Shown here: positions 1-10,280 of the stretch, in pieces
Layout of the letters: each line of letters starts with the position of its first letter
Position numbering within the stretch: position 1 is the first letter of the stretch
NCBI RefSeq assembly: GCF_943734655.1
Contig: NC_071354.1
Location: 140,168,642 to 140,232,641, forward strand
Length of the DNA: 64,000 bases
Direction of reading: 5' to 3'
From: Sabethes cyaneus
Taxonomy: Eukaryota; Arthropoda; Insecta; Diptera; Culicidae
Translations under genes and position numbers: made by a program
Notes under the pieces: generated by a model
Seen by the model: only the letters and a program-made list of their open reading frames with translations
The model's database searches: none
What the model was told of the DNA's origin: nothing

Positions 1-4
1 AACT

Positions 5-1807
5 ATGACCCCGTGCGAGATTTGCGGCCCGTCGACGTGTGACGAGCAAATGATTGGTTGTGACAGTTGTGCGAAATGGTTCCATTCCCGTTGTGTTGGA
101 GTCACGGAAGATTCGGTTCCGGAAAAGTGGTACTGCCAAAGTAAAGCTTGTCAGCAGGAGTACCACAAGCAGCAAAAAGATGCCCAAAGGCAGATTCGCG
201 GTAAAAAGGCCGTCGAAGAGTCTGACAAACCCAGTGCCGCCGTACGCAAGGGCATCGACATCGAACAGAGGATGAAGGAGCTGGAGGAGAAGCGAAAGCG
301 GCAGGACAAAGAGCTAGAGGCGGAAATGCTGCTGCAGCGGATGGAAAGTAGAATGCAGCGCGACTTCGAGAGAAAAAAGTTGGAAATGGAGATGAGATTG
401 CGGGACGAAGAAGAAGAAGAAGAAAGGAGTGCTCTGCATGAAGAGATACTGCAGAAGAAGAGGATGCAGATCGAGCGAATGAAAGCAAGTCAGCGGTCAT
501 TCGAGCAACAGGTGGCCGATCTCGACAGAGAATTGAAGGAGCTTTCTGTCATCAAAAACCCGAAGGTGGCCGCGAAACAGTCACAAAGGGTCTTTCCGAG
601 CGAAAGCAAAAACGAAGCGCTGAAGCAGGATCAGGCGAACGCCAACAAGTTGGCTAGAGAAAGGGACGCAGTAGGGGAGTTCGATGACGATGAGTATGAT
701 GAGGACTCGGACTGCAGCCAGCACACCAATCCGTTCAGTGGCAACAATACACCGCAAAATTGCACGAAAGTGGGTGATGCCAGCCGAAACAGGTTTGGTA
801 AACAAGTCGGACCTACACGAGCACAGCTAGTGGCAAGAAGCGGTTTGACGAGCAAGCTTCCGAAGTTTTCGGGCCATCCAAGGCAGTGGCCATTGTTTTA
901 TGCTTCCTACAAAGCATCGAACGATGCCTGTGGCTACATGAATCACGAAAATCTGGTTCGGCTGCAGGAGTGTTTGGAAGGTAGAGCATTGGAACTGGTG
1001 GCTGGTCAGCTGCTTCTTCCCGAGTCGGTTCCAAGAGTCATCGAAAAGCTACGGCGGCATTATGGGCGTCCGGAGCAACTGCTTCAAGAGTTCTTGGATC
1101 AAGTCAACGAGCTAGAACCACCAAAACCTGACAACTTGAACAGTTTCATACCGTTTGGGAACACGGTGGAGCAGCTCTGTGAGCATTTGGAGGCTGCGGG
1201 ACTTCGGCAACACCTCGTCAATCCGTTGCTAATCAAGAGTCTGGTCACAAAGATACCGGACCGCGAGAAGCGAGAGTGGGTACACTACCAAAGGCGGAAC
1301 GCCGGTGGAGAACCAACACTACGAACGCTAACGGATTTCCTAATGGAAATAGTCGACGATGCCTGCGATGCGAACGTTGACGTGCAAGATACACGTAGTT
1401 ACCAGTCCAGAGGTGTTCCACAGTCTAGAAGGGAGATGCCGACCGAGAGAGGTGTGTTACTCAGCCACAGTGACGTTAGCAGTTCGGGTACTATTTCAAC
1501 CGAACAAAAGGAGCTGAAGCCTTGCAAAGTATGTCACAGTACTGGACACCGCCTGCGGCACTGTGATAGTTTTAGGAGAATGACGTATGATGAACGTTTG
1601 AGGGTAGTTACCCGCGGAAAACTGTGCAATGTGTGCCTGAACGAGCATGGCGGTCAGTGTAAATTTCGGATACGCTGCAACATTGACAATTGTAGAGAGC
1701 GTCACAATCCGCTAATGCACCCCGTTGGAAGCGCAGGGAGGATGAACGTGCCGGACAGGCGGACGCCAGGACCTCTGATGACTGCGTACAGAGACGTGGT
1801 ACAGTGA
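5..1807 (+). CDS. BEL/Pao retrotransposon Gag protein
   Basis: A 600-residue open frame. Residues 4-49 form a PHD-like zinc finger (CEIC, CDSC, WFHSRC, then WYC). Residues 75-180 are a strongly charged coiled coil rich in Glu, Lys and Arg. Around residues 285-365 is the Gag-like domain common in BEL/Pao elements (DUF1759 type, starting KLPKFSG). Near residues 505-575 are Cys/His zinc knuckles (CKVCHSTGHRLRHC, then CNVCLNEHGGQC). In the family this protein packages element RNA. The start codon sits just before the finger, as expected for a native N-terminus. The 5' LTR would lie just outside the window. Protease, reverse transcriptase and integrase are absent: the frame stops about 57 bases before the 3' LTR. 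The family assignment is secure; loss of pol by internal deletion is inferred. Confidence 0.88.
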   Translation: MTPCEICGPSTCDEQMIGCDSCAKWFHSRCVGVTEDSVPEKWYCQSKACQQEYHKQQKDAQRQIRGKKAVEESDKPSAAVRKGIDIEQRMKELEEKRKRQDKELEAEMLLQRMESRMQRDFERKKLEMEMRLRDEEEEEERSALHEEILQKKRMQIERMKASQRSFEQQVADLDRELKELSVIKNPKVAAKQSQRVFPSESKNEALKQDQANANKLARERDAVGEFDDDEYDEDSDCSQHTNPFSGNNTPQNCTKVGDASRNRFGKQVGPTRAQLVARSGLTSKLPKFSGHPRQWPLFYASYKASNDACGYMNHENLVRLQECLEGRALELVAGQLLLPESVPRVIEKLRRHYGRPEQLLQEFLDQVNELEPPKPDNLNSFIPFGNTVEQLCEHLEAAGLRQHLVNPLLIKSLVTKIPDREKREWVHYQRRNAGGEPTLRTLTDFLMEIVDDACDANVDVQDTRSYQSRGVPQSRREMPTERGVLLSHSDVSSSGTISTEQKELKPCKVCHSTGHRLRHCDSFRRMTYDERLRVVTRGKLCNVCLNEHGGQCKFRIRCNIDNCRERHNPLMHPVGSAGRMNVPDRRTPGPLMTAYRDVVQ

Positions 1808-1833
1808 ATTTGGCGGTATTAGAGAATCTGTAA
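1740..1833 (+). pseudogene. Possible out-of-frame end of BEL/Pao pol
   Basis: In the frame shifted relative to gag, the last codons read VNLAVLENL and then a stop at 1831-1833. Many BEL/Pao Pol proteins end in a similar RPV-x-LAVLE type tail, so this may be the last piece of pol, fused out of frame to gag by the deletion. The match is short, so the breakpoint is approximate. Confidence 0.45.
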
Positions 1834-1855
1834 ATCTAGAAATTCCAGATGTTAC

Positions 1856-1864
1856 GGGCGGGGG
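1856..1864 (+). other. Polypurine tract of the BEL/Pao element
   Basis: A G-rich run (GGGCGGGGG) lies immediately before the LTR start TGTTACG. This is the position where plus-strand DNA synthesis is primed in LTR elements. Confidence 0.7.
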
Positions 1865-2276
1865 TGTTACGATACCGCATATATGGCAACACTGCAAACA
1901 TATTGCGCAGGTTGTTTACGTTTGGTTGAGTGTTTATACACAGTGTCAAAAGAAGATAGCTTATAGGTAAATAAAAAAGCCATTGTAAAAAAGTGTTCCA
2001 AAAAGCAAAGTAGAGATTGCTGTAAAGCTAATTCCAAAATATCGAAATAATATTACCTCTTTAACGTGTGAAATAGCACCAGGATTGCAAAATAGCTCCT
2101 GCTAAGCGGTAGAAGATAGTGTTTCGAGTGGTAAGAAAGAAGATACTTAGTGAGTTTAGTGGAAACTGAAATGTAATCAAAATCTATTTATGCTTACCGG
2201 CAGATACAGCAACTGTTAAAATTACCTGTAGCCTAAAATACTTACCTGTTAAATAATACTGCAACCAACCGTAACA
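1865..2276 (+). repeat. 3' LTR of the BEL/Pao element
   Basis: The block starts TGTTACG and ends CGTAACA, a perfect 7-base terminal inverted repeat with the TG...CA ends typical of LTRs. It is 412 bp long, directly follows a polypurine tract and carries no ORF. The partner 5' LTR is outside the window, so LTR-LTR divergence cannot be judged. Confidence 0.8.
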
Positions 2277-2589
2277 CTGTTGTAAGTAGCCTAAAACAAA
2301 TCAAAATGTGCAAAAATGTATACTTACCTGATTGAATCCTTCGATAGTATTATCAACCGCGGAAGATAAAAATAGGGTAGCTCACCCCAAGTTGGCCTTA
2401 AACACAAATCTATTGCCAAGCCGTTAACTGAAACTGAGATCAGCGCAGGATAGAGAGAAGGTGTAAACGATCAGAGAAACCACTTTTTGTAATTAACAAG
2501 TAATTAATTTCTAAATTTAATTTGATGAAAAAATATATATTACAGTTTGAGCATTACCGAAAAATAATCGGTTGCTACAAAAAACTGGT
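2277..2589. other. AT-rich spacer, nothing recognised
   Basis: Sequence between the LTR end and the first recognisable RTE-like residues. It probably includes host flank. No motif or repeat was recognised. Confidence 0.4.
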
Positions 2590-2811
2590 TCATATCCGAA
2601 CACCAATAACACCGCCAAAACGAAGTACATGGTTGCTGGTAGGAAACGTGGGAGCCCAAGTGGTGTTGGTGCCGAGGTGGAGTTAGATGGGGTACGATAT
2701 GAAGTAGTGGAGGAATTTATATACTTTGGTACACTTGTGACATGTGACAACGATGTAAGCCGCGAAGTGAAAAGACGAATTGCAGCCGCTTATCGGGCTT
2801 TCTACGGATTT
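2590..2811 (+). pseudogene. RTE-like reverse transcriptase fragment (RTE-A)
   Basis: Reads NTAKTKYMVAGRKRG, then VRYEVVEEFIYFGTLVTC, DNDVSREVKRRIAAAYRAF. This is the stretch after the catalytic motif of a non-LTR reverse transcriptase of the RTE-like group that is very common in mosquitoes. The frame stays open but runs into a T-run and a SINE at 2812. About 70 residues that should follow are missing before the protein resumes at 3278. This is a dead 5'-truncated copy. Confidence 0.75.
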
Positions 2812-3277
2812 TTTTTTTTGTATGGGCTTAACACTTTGACCACAACATTATTGATCTATTGTAATGTTGCCCGGGTGTATGCTGTATTCTGCACTGCATT
2901 TCTGTGCTTTATCGTTATTGAGTAAACGGTAAGCTTATATTTTTTTATGCGTGCTTATGTGTTGAGGGTTTTATCCATGCTTCGATGCATGTCCTACTAT
3001 ACCAAACCTGTTTCGCCTCGTTATAGTTAGCACTGATGAGTCCTCCTGAGGTTCAAAACCATTTCCTCATTAGGTGCTCATACCAGTATACTAACCATAA
3101 GAAGCGTCTTCGGGATAATGTAGAACTCAGCATGAAGGAAGGGTGATGAGGGGCCAGAGAATAAACCCATGCTAAAGTCACTTTAGCATCGAATGGCCTG
3201 ATTATACTAAGATTCGAACCCACGACCATTCGCTTGTCAAAGCAGACTCGGTAACCTTGCGGCTACAGAGCCCCCCT
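2812..3277 (-). mobile_element. tRNA-derived SINE-like element (S1, copy 1)
   Basis: On the minus strand the right end resembles a tRNA head: an A-box-like stretch (TAGCCGCAAGGTTACCGAG) followed by a B-box-like GGGTTCGAATC. The left end is a T-run, the complement of an A tail. A second copy lies at 28165-28530, sharing AGAACTCAGCATGA-type and GCTGTATTCTG blocks. The element separates two parts of RTE-A. Possible target duplication TTCTACGGA / TTCTGCGA, imperfect and perhaps chance. Confidence 0.6.
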
Positions 3278-3655
3278 TCTGCGATCTATACTTGGTGGCA
3301 TAATGGCAAATGGAGTGTGGCGCAGACGCATGAATCGCGAGCTGTACTAAGTATACAAATATGCTGATATAGTGAAGATAGTGAAATGTGGCAGGCTGCG
3401 GTGGGCTGGACACGTGGCCAGAATGGTTGATGAGAGAGTAGCCAAAACTATTTTCAGCAGAGAACCAGGAAGAGGCAGTAGACTCCGAGGCAGACCCCGC
3501 ACCCGGTGGGTGTGTGCTGTCGAAGACGATGCACGTTTAGCTGGTGTTCGTGGGGATTGGAGAACGGTAGCCCAGGATCGACGATACTGGAGGACTATAA
3601 TTCGTTCGGCGCAGGATCGGTAACGGACCGTTCCGATTAAAGTAAAGTAAGTAAT
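3278..3655 (+). pseudogene. RTE-A C-terminus and 3' tail
   Basis: Reads GVWRRRMNRELY, one stop, then VKCGRLRWAGHVARM, FSREPGRG, GRPRTRW, DWRTVAQDRRYW, and stops near 3623. This is the basic C-terminal region of the RTE-like polymerase. It ends in a short tandem AAGTAAAGTAAGTAA tail (3638-3655), like the TAAG tails at 46406-46418, 54214-54225 and 56202-56212. RTE-like elements typically end in short tandem repeats instead of poly(A). Confidence 0.78.
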
Positions 3656-4998
3656 GCAGAATGGCCCCGGCAAGTGGGGAGAAGGGCCCGCTCGTTATCC
3701 ATGATATGTTGTTAACCGGACCAAGGTTAACCTTAGAAAGTTGGCTGCTCCACTCTCCCTAAGCACACCACTTCAAACGAGTGCCCTGATGGTTATTATA
3801 TATGTACATATATACAATACAATATAGAATATAGTATAATAGTTTAATTTTTCTCTCTGGTAGTAATACACAAATGAAAGCAGAGTACATATCTTGAGTT
3901 TCCATAATTTCCAAACACTTAATAGTTCTTATGGTTCCTTGTTATGGTTAAAGGATGGTTCCAGAGTACCATCAAACACCAAAACGCCTTAACTGTACCT
4001 CATAAAAAAGAAAGAAAAATTATTAGTATATTATTTAATACTTAATAATTTTATAATAATTAATTAATAATTAATTAATTAATATTAATTAATAATTAAT
4101 AATTAATAATTAATTTAATAATTTAATAATGGATCGTGTGATTCCGCTTGCTTAAACTACATTTGTAAGATTAGGCAGGCGGCGCCTCACGACAGCGCAC
4201 CTCCTAGCTCGGCTATTGACCTGTTCGACAGAAACTTATGCGCTGACGGTGGTGGTCTTTGGAACTAGCCGAACGGTGAGAAAGTTGACAGTTTGCTTGA
4301 AGAATCGGAAAAAAGTTCACTTTTTTAATTTTCTCAATGTAGTGAGACAATGTACAAGTAAAATTATTATTGTAAAATGTAAGAAAATTGAGTACTTTAT
4401 TTTTGGTATATACTTTGTCAGTGGTTTGTTTACAGTATATACGAGAAAATAATACTTTTGTATATTTATGCGACAATAAACAGGTTACATATCACGCTAA
4501 ATTATAAAAATCCACGTGCTTGAGTGGTAAAAAACTTGTTTTTTTTGTGAAATTAATATAAACCAGGCTATTGCAAGCAAGATACAGGATAACTAAAGAG
4601 AACATTCCTTGGAACATTCATATTTTCATGTAGTGCCGGAGCAACATGGTTCGATAAGACTGAAAGATATTCGAATCTCCAGAACATTGACTTGAACCGA
4701 GACAAAACAAGCATAAGGATCTTGTAAAGTAGAAAAACATTCCAATAATATGCAAAAACCGCTTTAGGATCACTGCAGTTAAGTCGCCACCTAACTTTTA
4801 CAGTATTCTTCAAATTTATACTCTTTCAATTCACTATTTTAAAAGTGTTTTTAAAATAACTTGTAAAACAGCAAATTTCTTACAAAACCTGACAAAAATT
4901 TAGTAAAGTTTTCAATCGAAAACCAGTTAAAAATTAAATTTACTGAAAATTTTTTATGAAATGTACCGCATCTGACATTTGTTTTCGTTTAAAAAGTT
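3656..4998. other. Intergenic stretch without recognised genes
   Basis: Contains a TA-rich run near 3800-3840 and the TTAATTA simple repeat annotated separately. Overlapping ORFs of about 80 codons on both strands at 4213-4476 read like AT-rich chance frames. Nothing else is recognised. Confidence 0.5.
4018..4131. repeat. TTAATTA simple-sequence repeat
   Basis: More than 100 bases made almost only of T and A in repeated TTAATTAATAA arrangements. Confidence 0.9.
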
Positions 4999-5337
4999 TC
5001 GTACTTAAAATGAAAGAGGGGTCCTAATTCATCATACAAAAAAATCATGCCTCCAAATACACCCACATGCCAAATATGGTTCCATTTGATTAATTAATTC
5101 TCGAGTTATGAGGAAATTTGTATAGGAGCCCCCCCTCCTAAAGTGAGGAGGGGTCTCAATTCACCATAGAAAAAATTCTTGTCTCCAAAAACACCCACAT
5201 GTAAAATTTTGTTCCATTTGCTTGATTAATTCTCGAGTTATGCAGAAATTCGTGTTTCATTTGTATGGGAGCCCTCCCTCTTAGTGAGAGGAGGGGTCTC
5301 TAACCATCATAAGAACCTTCCCTGGCCCCAAAACCCC
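4999..5337 (-). repeat. Helitron-type satellite block, minus orientation
   Basis: Two to three units carrying GAGGGGTCTCAATTCACC, TTCCATTTGCTTGATTA and TTCTCGAGTTATG. The same units occur at 8598-9310 (opposite orientation) and 49540-50260 (same orientation). The block ends within CCCCAAAACCCCTA, which precedes the unique 5' region in the 49-50 kb Helitron. It is therefore a partial Helitron 5' part, cut at the junction with the CR1-like element. Confidence 0.75.
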
Positions 5338-5718
5338 TATCTGGTTGTCCCGGAAGCCGTACAGCAGGATTCCAGTAAATTCTGGTTATATCTGTCAGGA
5401 ATTTTACCAGAAATTCCCGAAGAAAAGGTTTCCGAATTGGCGGAATCTAGACTGAAAACTTCCAACTTGCGGATAATCAAGCTCGTTCCTCGTGGAAAAG
5501 ACACAAGATCGCTAACATTCGTGTCGTACAAGATCGGAATGCCGTCTGAACTGAAGTCTGTTGCACTTGCAACTGAGACCTGGCCCCGGGGAATTCGTTT
5601 TCGTGAATTTGAAGACACTGGTAACAAGAAGCAGTTTTTTTGGAATCCGGCAACTGCGAGTCTCAGACCAACCGTTGTAACCGAGACGCCGAAAGCACCC
5701 TCCGTCTTTCAACGATAA
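5338..5718 (+). pseudogene. CR1-like non-LTR ORF1 C-terminal part
   Basis: Open frame entered from the left without its own start. It reads SKFWLYLSGILPEIPEEKV, NLRIIKLVPRGKD, LTFVSYKIGM and PRGIRFREF. This is the RRM-like C-terminal domain found in ORF1 proteins of insect CR1/T1/Q-type elements, which bind element RNA. The N-terminal part is missing. The stop at 5716-5718 is followed at once by ORF2. Confidence 0.7.
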
Positions 5719-8590
5719 CCCCAGTAGTGTTGACTACCAACGGTTTAAGAAGCACTCCCGTACTAGCTACCTACATCTCCCCTCGCCTTACTGCTGCAAG
5801 CCCCTTGCCGAGTACTACCGAACCGCGGACGACCGACGACTCGTCACCACTAAACCGAGTTAACGCGCCACTTACTATTTACTATCAGAACGCCGGCGGA
5901 ATGCGCACGAAGACAAATGACTTTTACTTAACAACTGCTTCTAGTGACTATGATGTTATCGTGGTCACCGAAACGTGGCTTCGGAATGACGTGAAAAATG
6001 CTGAGCTATAATCTAACTATAATATCTTCCGCTGCGATCGCAGCCACGCTTCTAGTCACTTACAAAGAGGCGGTGGAACGTTGATCGCTGTTAAGAAATC
6101 TGTCTCCAGTACTCCCGTACGCCTAGGTGATTGTGACGCGCTCGAGCAAGTCGTTGTTAAACTCTCTCTTTCGACCAAATCGGTCTATGTATGTGGAATC
6201 TATCTGAGGCCTAACAGCGAACCGGATAGGTACATCGCGCATTCTAACTGTGTGCAACAAATCATGACCAAAGCAGCTCCCGAAGATTCAGTGTTAGTAG
6301 TTGGTGATTATAATTTACCTCGCCTGATCTGGTCTTACGACCTCGATGTTGATTCATACATAGCGACAAATGCCTCTTCCGAACAAGAAATGGTTTTCAC
6401 AGAAAACATGATTGCCAGCGGACTGCAGCAAATTTGCAACGTGCGTAACACGAACGGTAGGACTCTTGACTTGGCCTTCGTAAGCAATAGCGGCGAGGTT
6501 GAACTGATCGAAGCGCCATCCACGATTTTACCCTCTGACCGTCACCACAAACCGCTCGTCTTATGCTTAAACGCACAGCGAAACCTCAATTCAATACCTG
6601 GAGTTCGCGATATTGACTTCAACCGATGTAATTACGATGCTGTTATTGCCGAACTAAGCTTACTAAACTGGGAGGAACTTCTCTGCGATGCAGATATCAT
6701 TTTTTACGATGAGGTATTCCGAGTTGTTATCAGACACACTCCTCTTCGTATAATTGGTATCAGACGCTCGAACAATCACCCCTGGTGGAACCCTGCACTT
6801 CGAAACCAACGCAACGTTCTCCGCAAAGCACGCCGTCGCTTTCTACGTCATCGCACTACAGAAAATAGGGATGTTCTTCGCAGGCTCGAGGCAGACTATG
6901 ACGAATGCGTATCTTCTTCCTTTCGTGAGTACGTTTCTAGAATTGAAGATGATGTTAAGTCGGATCCGTCCTCTTTCTGGCGATTTTTCAAAAATAGAAA
7001 AGCTACTCAGTCGGTACCACAAGATATATCCTTCGAAGGCAAAACGAGTAACGACGTCGAAGGCTCGGTCGAACTCTTCGCTACTTTTTTCAAATCCGTT
7101 TACAATGATAACTCTCCGGTTGCTTCCCCGGAGCTGTTAGGTTCTTTGCCTTCGCACGATATACACATGCCACGCCCAACATTTACCGCAGCACAAGTCA
7201 CCAGCACATTGAAGTCTCTTGACCCGTCCAAAGGTCCAGGATCGGATAGGCTACCTCCCGGATTTGTTCGTCGTTGCGCCGATGTGCTTGGACCACCGCT
7301 CTGTCGAATATATAACTTGTCGATCTCGGAGAGTGTCTTTCCAGAGGCATGGAAATTATCTGCTGTTACACCTATTCTAAAAGCTGGAAACGCCCACGAC
7401 GTCAAAAATTACCGACCGATTTCGATTCTCTGTTGTCTGGCGAAAACTCTCGAGCTTCTGATACACGATAAACTATATTCTGCGGCAAAACCCATCATAA
7501 GTGAATATCAGCATGGCTTCATGAAAAACCGCTCTACTACCACAAATCTCATGACATACACTAGCGCGCTCAACTCAAGTTTGGAGAAGCGATGTCAAGT
7601 AGACAGCATCTACGTGGATTTCGCCAAAGCTTTTGACAAAGTGCCCCACGAACTAACGCTGAGAAAGTTTGAAAAGCTCGGTTTTCCTCACTGGCTCATC
7701 TCGTGGCTGAAGTCATATTTAATTAATAGATCTGCCGTTGTGAAATTGGGATCAGTTGTGTCAGGCTGTTTTTCAACACCTCCGGCGTGCCACAAGGCAG
7801 TCACCTCGGTCCTCTAATTTTCATCTTGTTCGTGAATGACTTGAGCCACCGAATTAACTCGCATCATCTTATGTACGCCGACGACTTGAAGATATACCGA
7901 ACCATCAGCTCGTTGGTCGATTGCGCTGTTTTGCAGCAAGACATTGACATCGTAGTCAGTTGGTGTGCCGTCAATGGAATGGAGATGAACGCAACGAAGT
8001 GCAAGGTAATAAGTTTTACTAAAGCACGGACGCCGCTAAAATACGATTACAGAGTAAACAGTTTCAGCATGGATCGAGTTACGTCGATCAAAGACTTGGG
8101 TGTGATAATGAACTACAAACTATGTTTCAACGAGCACATAAATGCGACAACTTCTAAGGCTTTTGCCATGCTTGGATTTATCCGCCGTAATGCACGAGAA
8201 TTCCGTGATGTGTATGCATTGAAGTCGCTGTACTGCTCACTCGTACGAAGCGTGCTCGAATATGCAGTTCAAATCTGGGCACCTTACCATGCAACTCAGA
8301 TTGCTCGTATTGAAAGAGTACAGCGTTGTGTCATTCGTTTCGCGCTACGGCGACTGCCTTGGAGTGAGCCGCAACGATTACCATCGTACGAACAGAGATG
8401 CCTACTAATAAGATTAGAGCTTTTGCAGCAACGTCGCATATATCTCCAACGAATGTTTGCTTTTGACATACTGAACAACCAAATTGACTGCCCAGACCTA
8501 TTGCGATTGGCAAACTTTTCCGTTCCGGCCCGACGATCTCGACAACGTCTGCTGTTTCTCACTGTAAGACATAGAACTGTATTTGGACTT
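5719..8590 (+). pseudogene. CR1-like (T1/Q-type) ORF2: endonuclease and reverse transcriptase
   Basis: APE-type endonuclease comes first (IYYQNAGGMRTK, TETWLRND, VVGDYNLP, LDLAFVS, PSDRHHKPL), followed by reverse transcriptase (GPGSDRLPPGF, NYRPISIL, QHGFMKNRST, YVDFAKAFDKVPH, MPQGSHLGPL, MYADDLKIY with YADD at 7874-7885, then the SVLEYAVQIWAPY C-terminal region). Two lesions break it: a TAA at 6009-6011 inside the endonuclease, and a one-base frameshift near 7780-7785 just before the PQGS motif. Otherwise the frame is long and clean, so decay is modest. The 3' UTR and tail are absent: at about 8590 the sequence passes into Helitron satellite. Clade assignment rests on motif style, not on a tree. 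Confidence 0.85.
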
Positions 8591-8597
8591 ATACAAT

Positions 8598-9310
8598 TGA
8601 AATACAAATTTCCTCATAACTCGAGAACTAATCAAGCAAATAGAACCAAATTTGGCATGTGGAGGTTTTTGGAGGCAAAAATATTTTCTATGGTGAATTA
8701 GGACCCTTCCTCACTTTAAGACGGGGGGCTTCTACACAAATGAAATACAAATTTCCTCATAATTCGAGAACTAATCAAGCAAATGGAACCATATTTGGCA
8801 TGTGGGTGTTTTTGGAGGCAACCATTTTTTCTATGACGAATTAGGACTTCTTACCTTTTTAGGAGGGGGGGCTCCCATACAAACGAAATACAAATTTCCT
8901 CATAACTCTAGAACTACTCGAGCAAATGGAACCAAATTTGACATGTAAGTGGTTTTGGAGGCAAGTTTTTTTCTATGGTGAATTGAGACCCCTCTCCTCT
9001 TTAGTAAGCGAGTTATGAGCCATCTCCCTTTTAAGAGGGTGGGCTTCCATACAAATGAAATGCATATTTCCTCTTATTTCGAGAACTAATCAAGCAAATG
9101 GAACCAAATTTGGCATGTGGGAGTTTTAGATGGCAGAATTTTTTTCTATGGTGAATTACGACCCCTTTCCCTTTTAAGAGGGGGGCTCCCATACAAATGA
9201 AATACAAATTTCCTTATAATTTGAGTACTAATCAAGCCAATGGAACCAAATTTAGCATGTAGGAGATTTTTGAGTCTTACATTTATTTTATGATAATTAG
9301 AGACCTCTCA
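8598..9310 (+). repeat. Helitron internal satellite, about 143-bp units
   Basis: Units begin near 8598, 8740, 8884, 9056 and 9198, giving spacings of about 142-172 bp. Each holds GAAATACAAATTTCCTCAT, GAACTAATCAAGCAAATGG and a G-rich GGGGGCTCCCATAC block. Short ORFs across it are satellite artefacts. Confidence 0.85.
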
Positions 9311-9469
9311 CCCCTGTGGTAGGGGGATATGGACTCTCATGCAAATAAAACAGAAATTTTTGCGAAACTCAAAAACTAATCGAACTCAAGAAATTCGAGA
9401 CTCTTCCATAAAACATTAATCAATAACAAGACCACAAAAACTATCTATAGTAACACTAGATCATTCAGG

Positions 9470-9560
9470 ACGAGACTGCGAGTGTTGCCGGCGACACGCC
9501 GTCGGAAGCGCCGTCCACTGTGGGGAGGCAACTCCCCGCAGAAATCACTACTGTCTAGGT
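9470..9560 (+). other. Conserved Helitron hinge region
   Basis: Contains GCCGTCGGAAGCGCCG, a GGGGAGGCAACTCCCC hairpin and CTAGGTTTATTTATTTTCC. A near copy lies in reverse at about 49320-49420, and a diverged one at 23575-23640. The palindromic GGGG/CCCC stem is kept in all three. Confidence 0.65.
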
Positions 9561-9625
9561 TTATTTATTTTCCTAGGTCTACCTGGGATTCCTGGAACGA
9601 GCGACAGCGAGTAAGGAGAGGATCG

Positions 9626-9720
9626 CGAAATGGTACTTTCCACAAAAAAGTTTCCCGTGAAATGGTACTTCAGGTTTTTCGCAAAATGATATTCGGCGTA
9701 ATGTTGTACAATCATGGCGA
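9626..9720 (+). repeat. Iteron-like GCGAAATGGTAC array in Helitron H1
   Basis: Imperfect copies: GCGAAATGGTACTTTCC, GTGAAATGGTACTTC, GCAAAATGATATTC, then GGCGTAATGTTGTAC. The 12-14 bp cores are separated by 2-20 bases. Confidence 0.65.
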
Positions 9721-9822
9721 ATATTACTATCCGCTTTCTGGCTATGCAATGAGGGGACAGGGAAGTTATTTTCTACTTTACTGTGAGGAAAAATTGCAAA
9801 TTTGTATATTAAACTACCCATT

Positions 9823-10120
9823 CCAGGTAACTAATAAGCCTTAACGTAAGCAGCAAATCAGCGTGTCTGGCATTTTATACTGCACGTTATTGTATGTTAG
9901 ATTTTTGACTGCATAGGTGTTGTAAATTGGCATCCAAAATTGTTTTCAAATTCTTCGTGTCGGTAATTAGCTATAAATTAGCATTGTCAGCACTATAAGA
10001 AGGTTATCAGTAAAGTAGCTGTATATTTTGCCAAAATAGCATTTAAGTAGCAATTAAGGCGACTTAACTGCTTATTGGCCTATATTTGAATAGCATTGGT
10101 GATGCTTATTGGTTACCTGG
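9823..10120. mobile_element. MITE F inside Helitron H1
   Basis: Ends form inverted repeats: CCAGGTAACTAATAAGC on the left and GCTTATTGGTTACCTGG on the right (16 of 17 bases pair). It is 298 bp and non-coding. Helitron H2 lacks it: there the flanking TTGTATATTAAA runs on within the element. Its ends resemble those of element D at 23916-25795. Confidence 0.75.
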
Positions 10121-10254
10121 GATGCTTTCATAGTTACGTAACTGCCAAAATGAATCATCTAAGGTTGAACTTCTCAGAAACTTGCAAAACTCGAGATTGT
10201 GACAAAGGTCATCCGAGATTCATGATTTATGTACAACACAGGTTAATTTGTGGC

Positions 10255-10280
10255 AATACGAAGTTTGTCGGGTCAGCTAG
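10255..10280 (+). other. Helitron 3' terminus
   Basis: ACGAAGTTTGTCGGGTCAG then CTAG, with T next. The preceding CACAGGTTAATTTGTG could form a short terminal hairpin, as expected shortly before a Helitron 3' end. Confidence 0.65.

Larger units (their letters stand above)
8591..10280 (+). mobile_element. Helitron, 5'-truncated, with 3' end (H1)
   Basis: Order: satellite block, GC-rich hinge, array of GCGAAATGGTAC repeats, a MITE, then a terminal region ending GTCGGGTCAGCTAG followed by T. CTRR^T is the canonical Helitron 3' end. The same order occurs in reverse at 48965-50363. No Rep/helicase gene is visible, so it is non-autonomous. The 5' end is lost at the CR1 junction. Confidence 0.72.

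Noticed and set aside
9626..9720. CRISPR-like short repeats with spacers in the Helitron arrays
   Set aside because: Repeats are 12-15 bp and imperfect, spacers are of uneven length, no cas genes exist, and the context is an insect Helitron.
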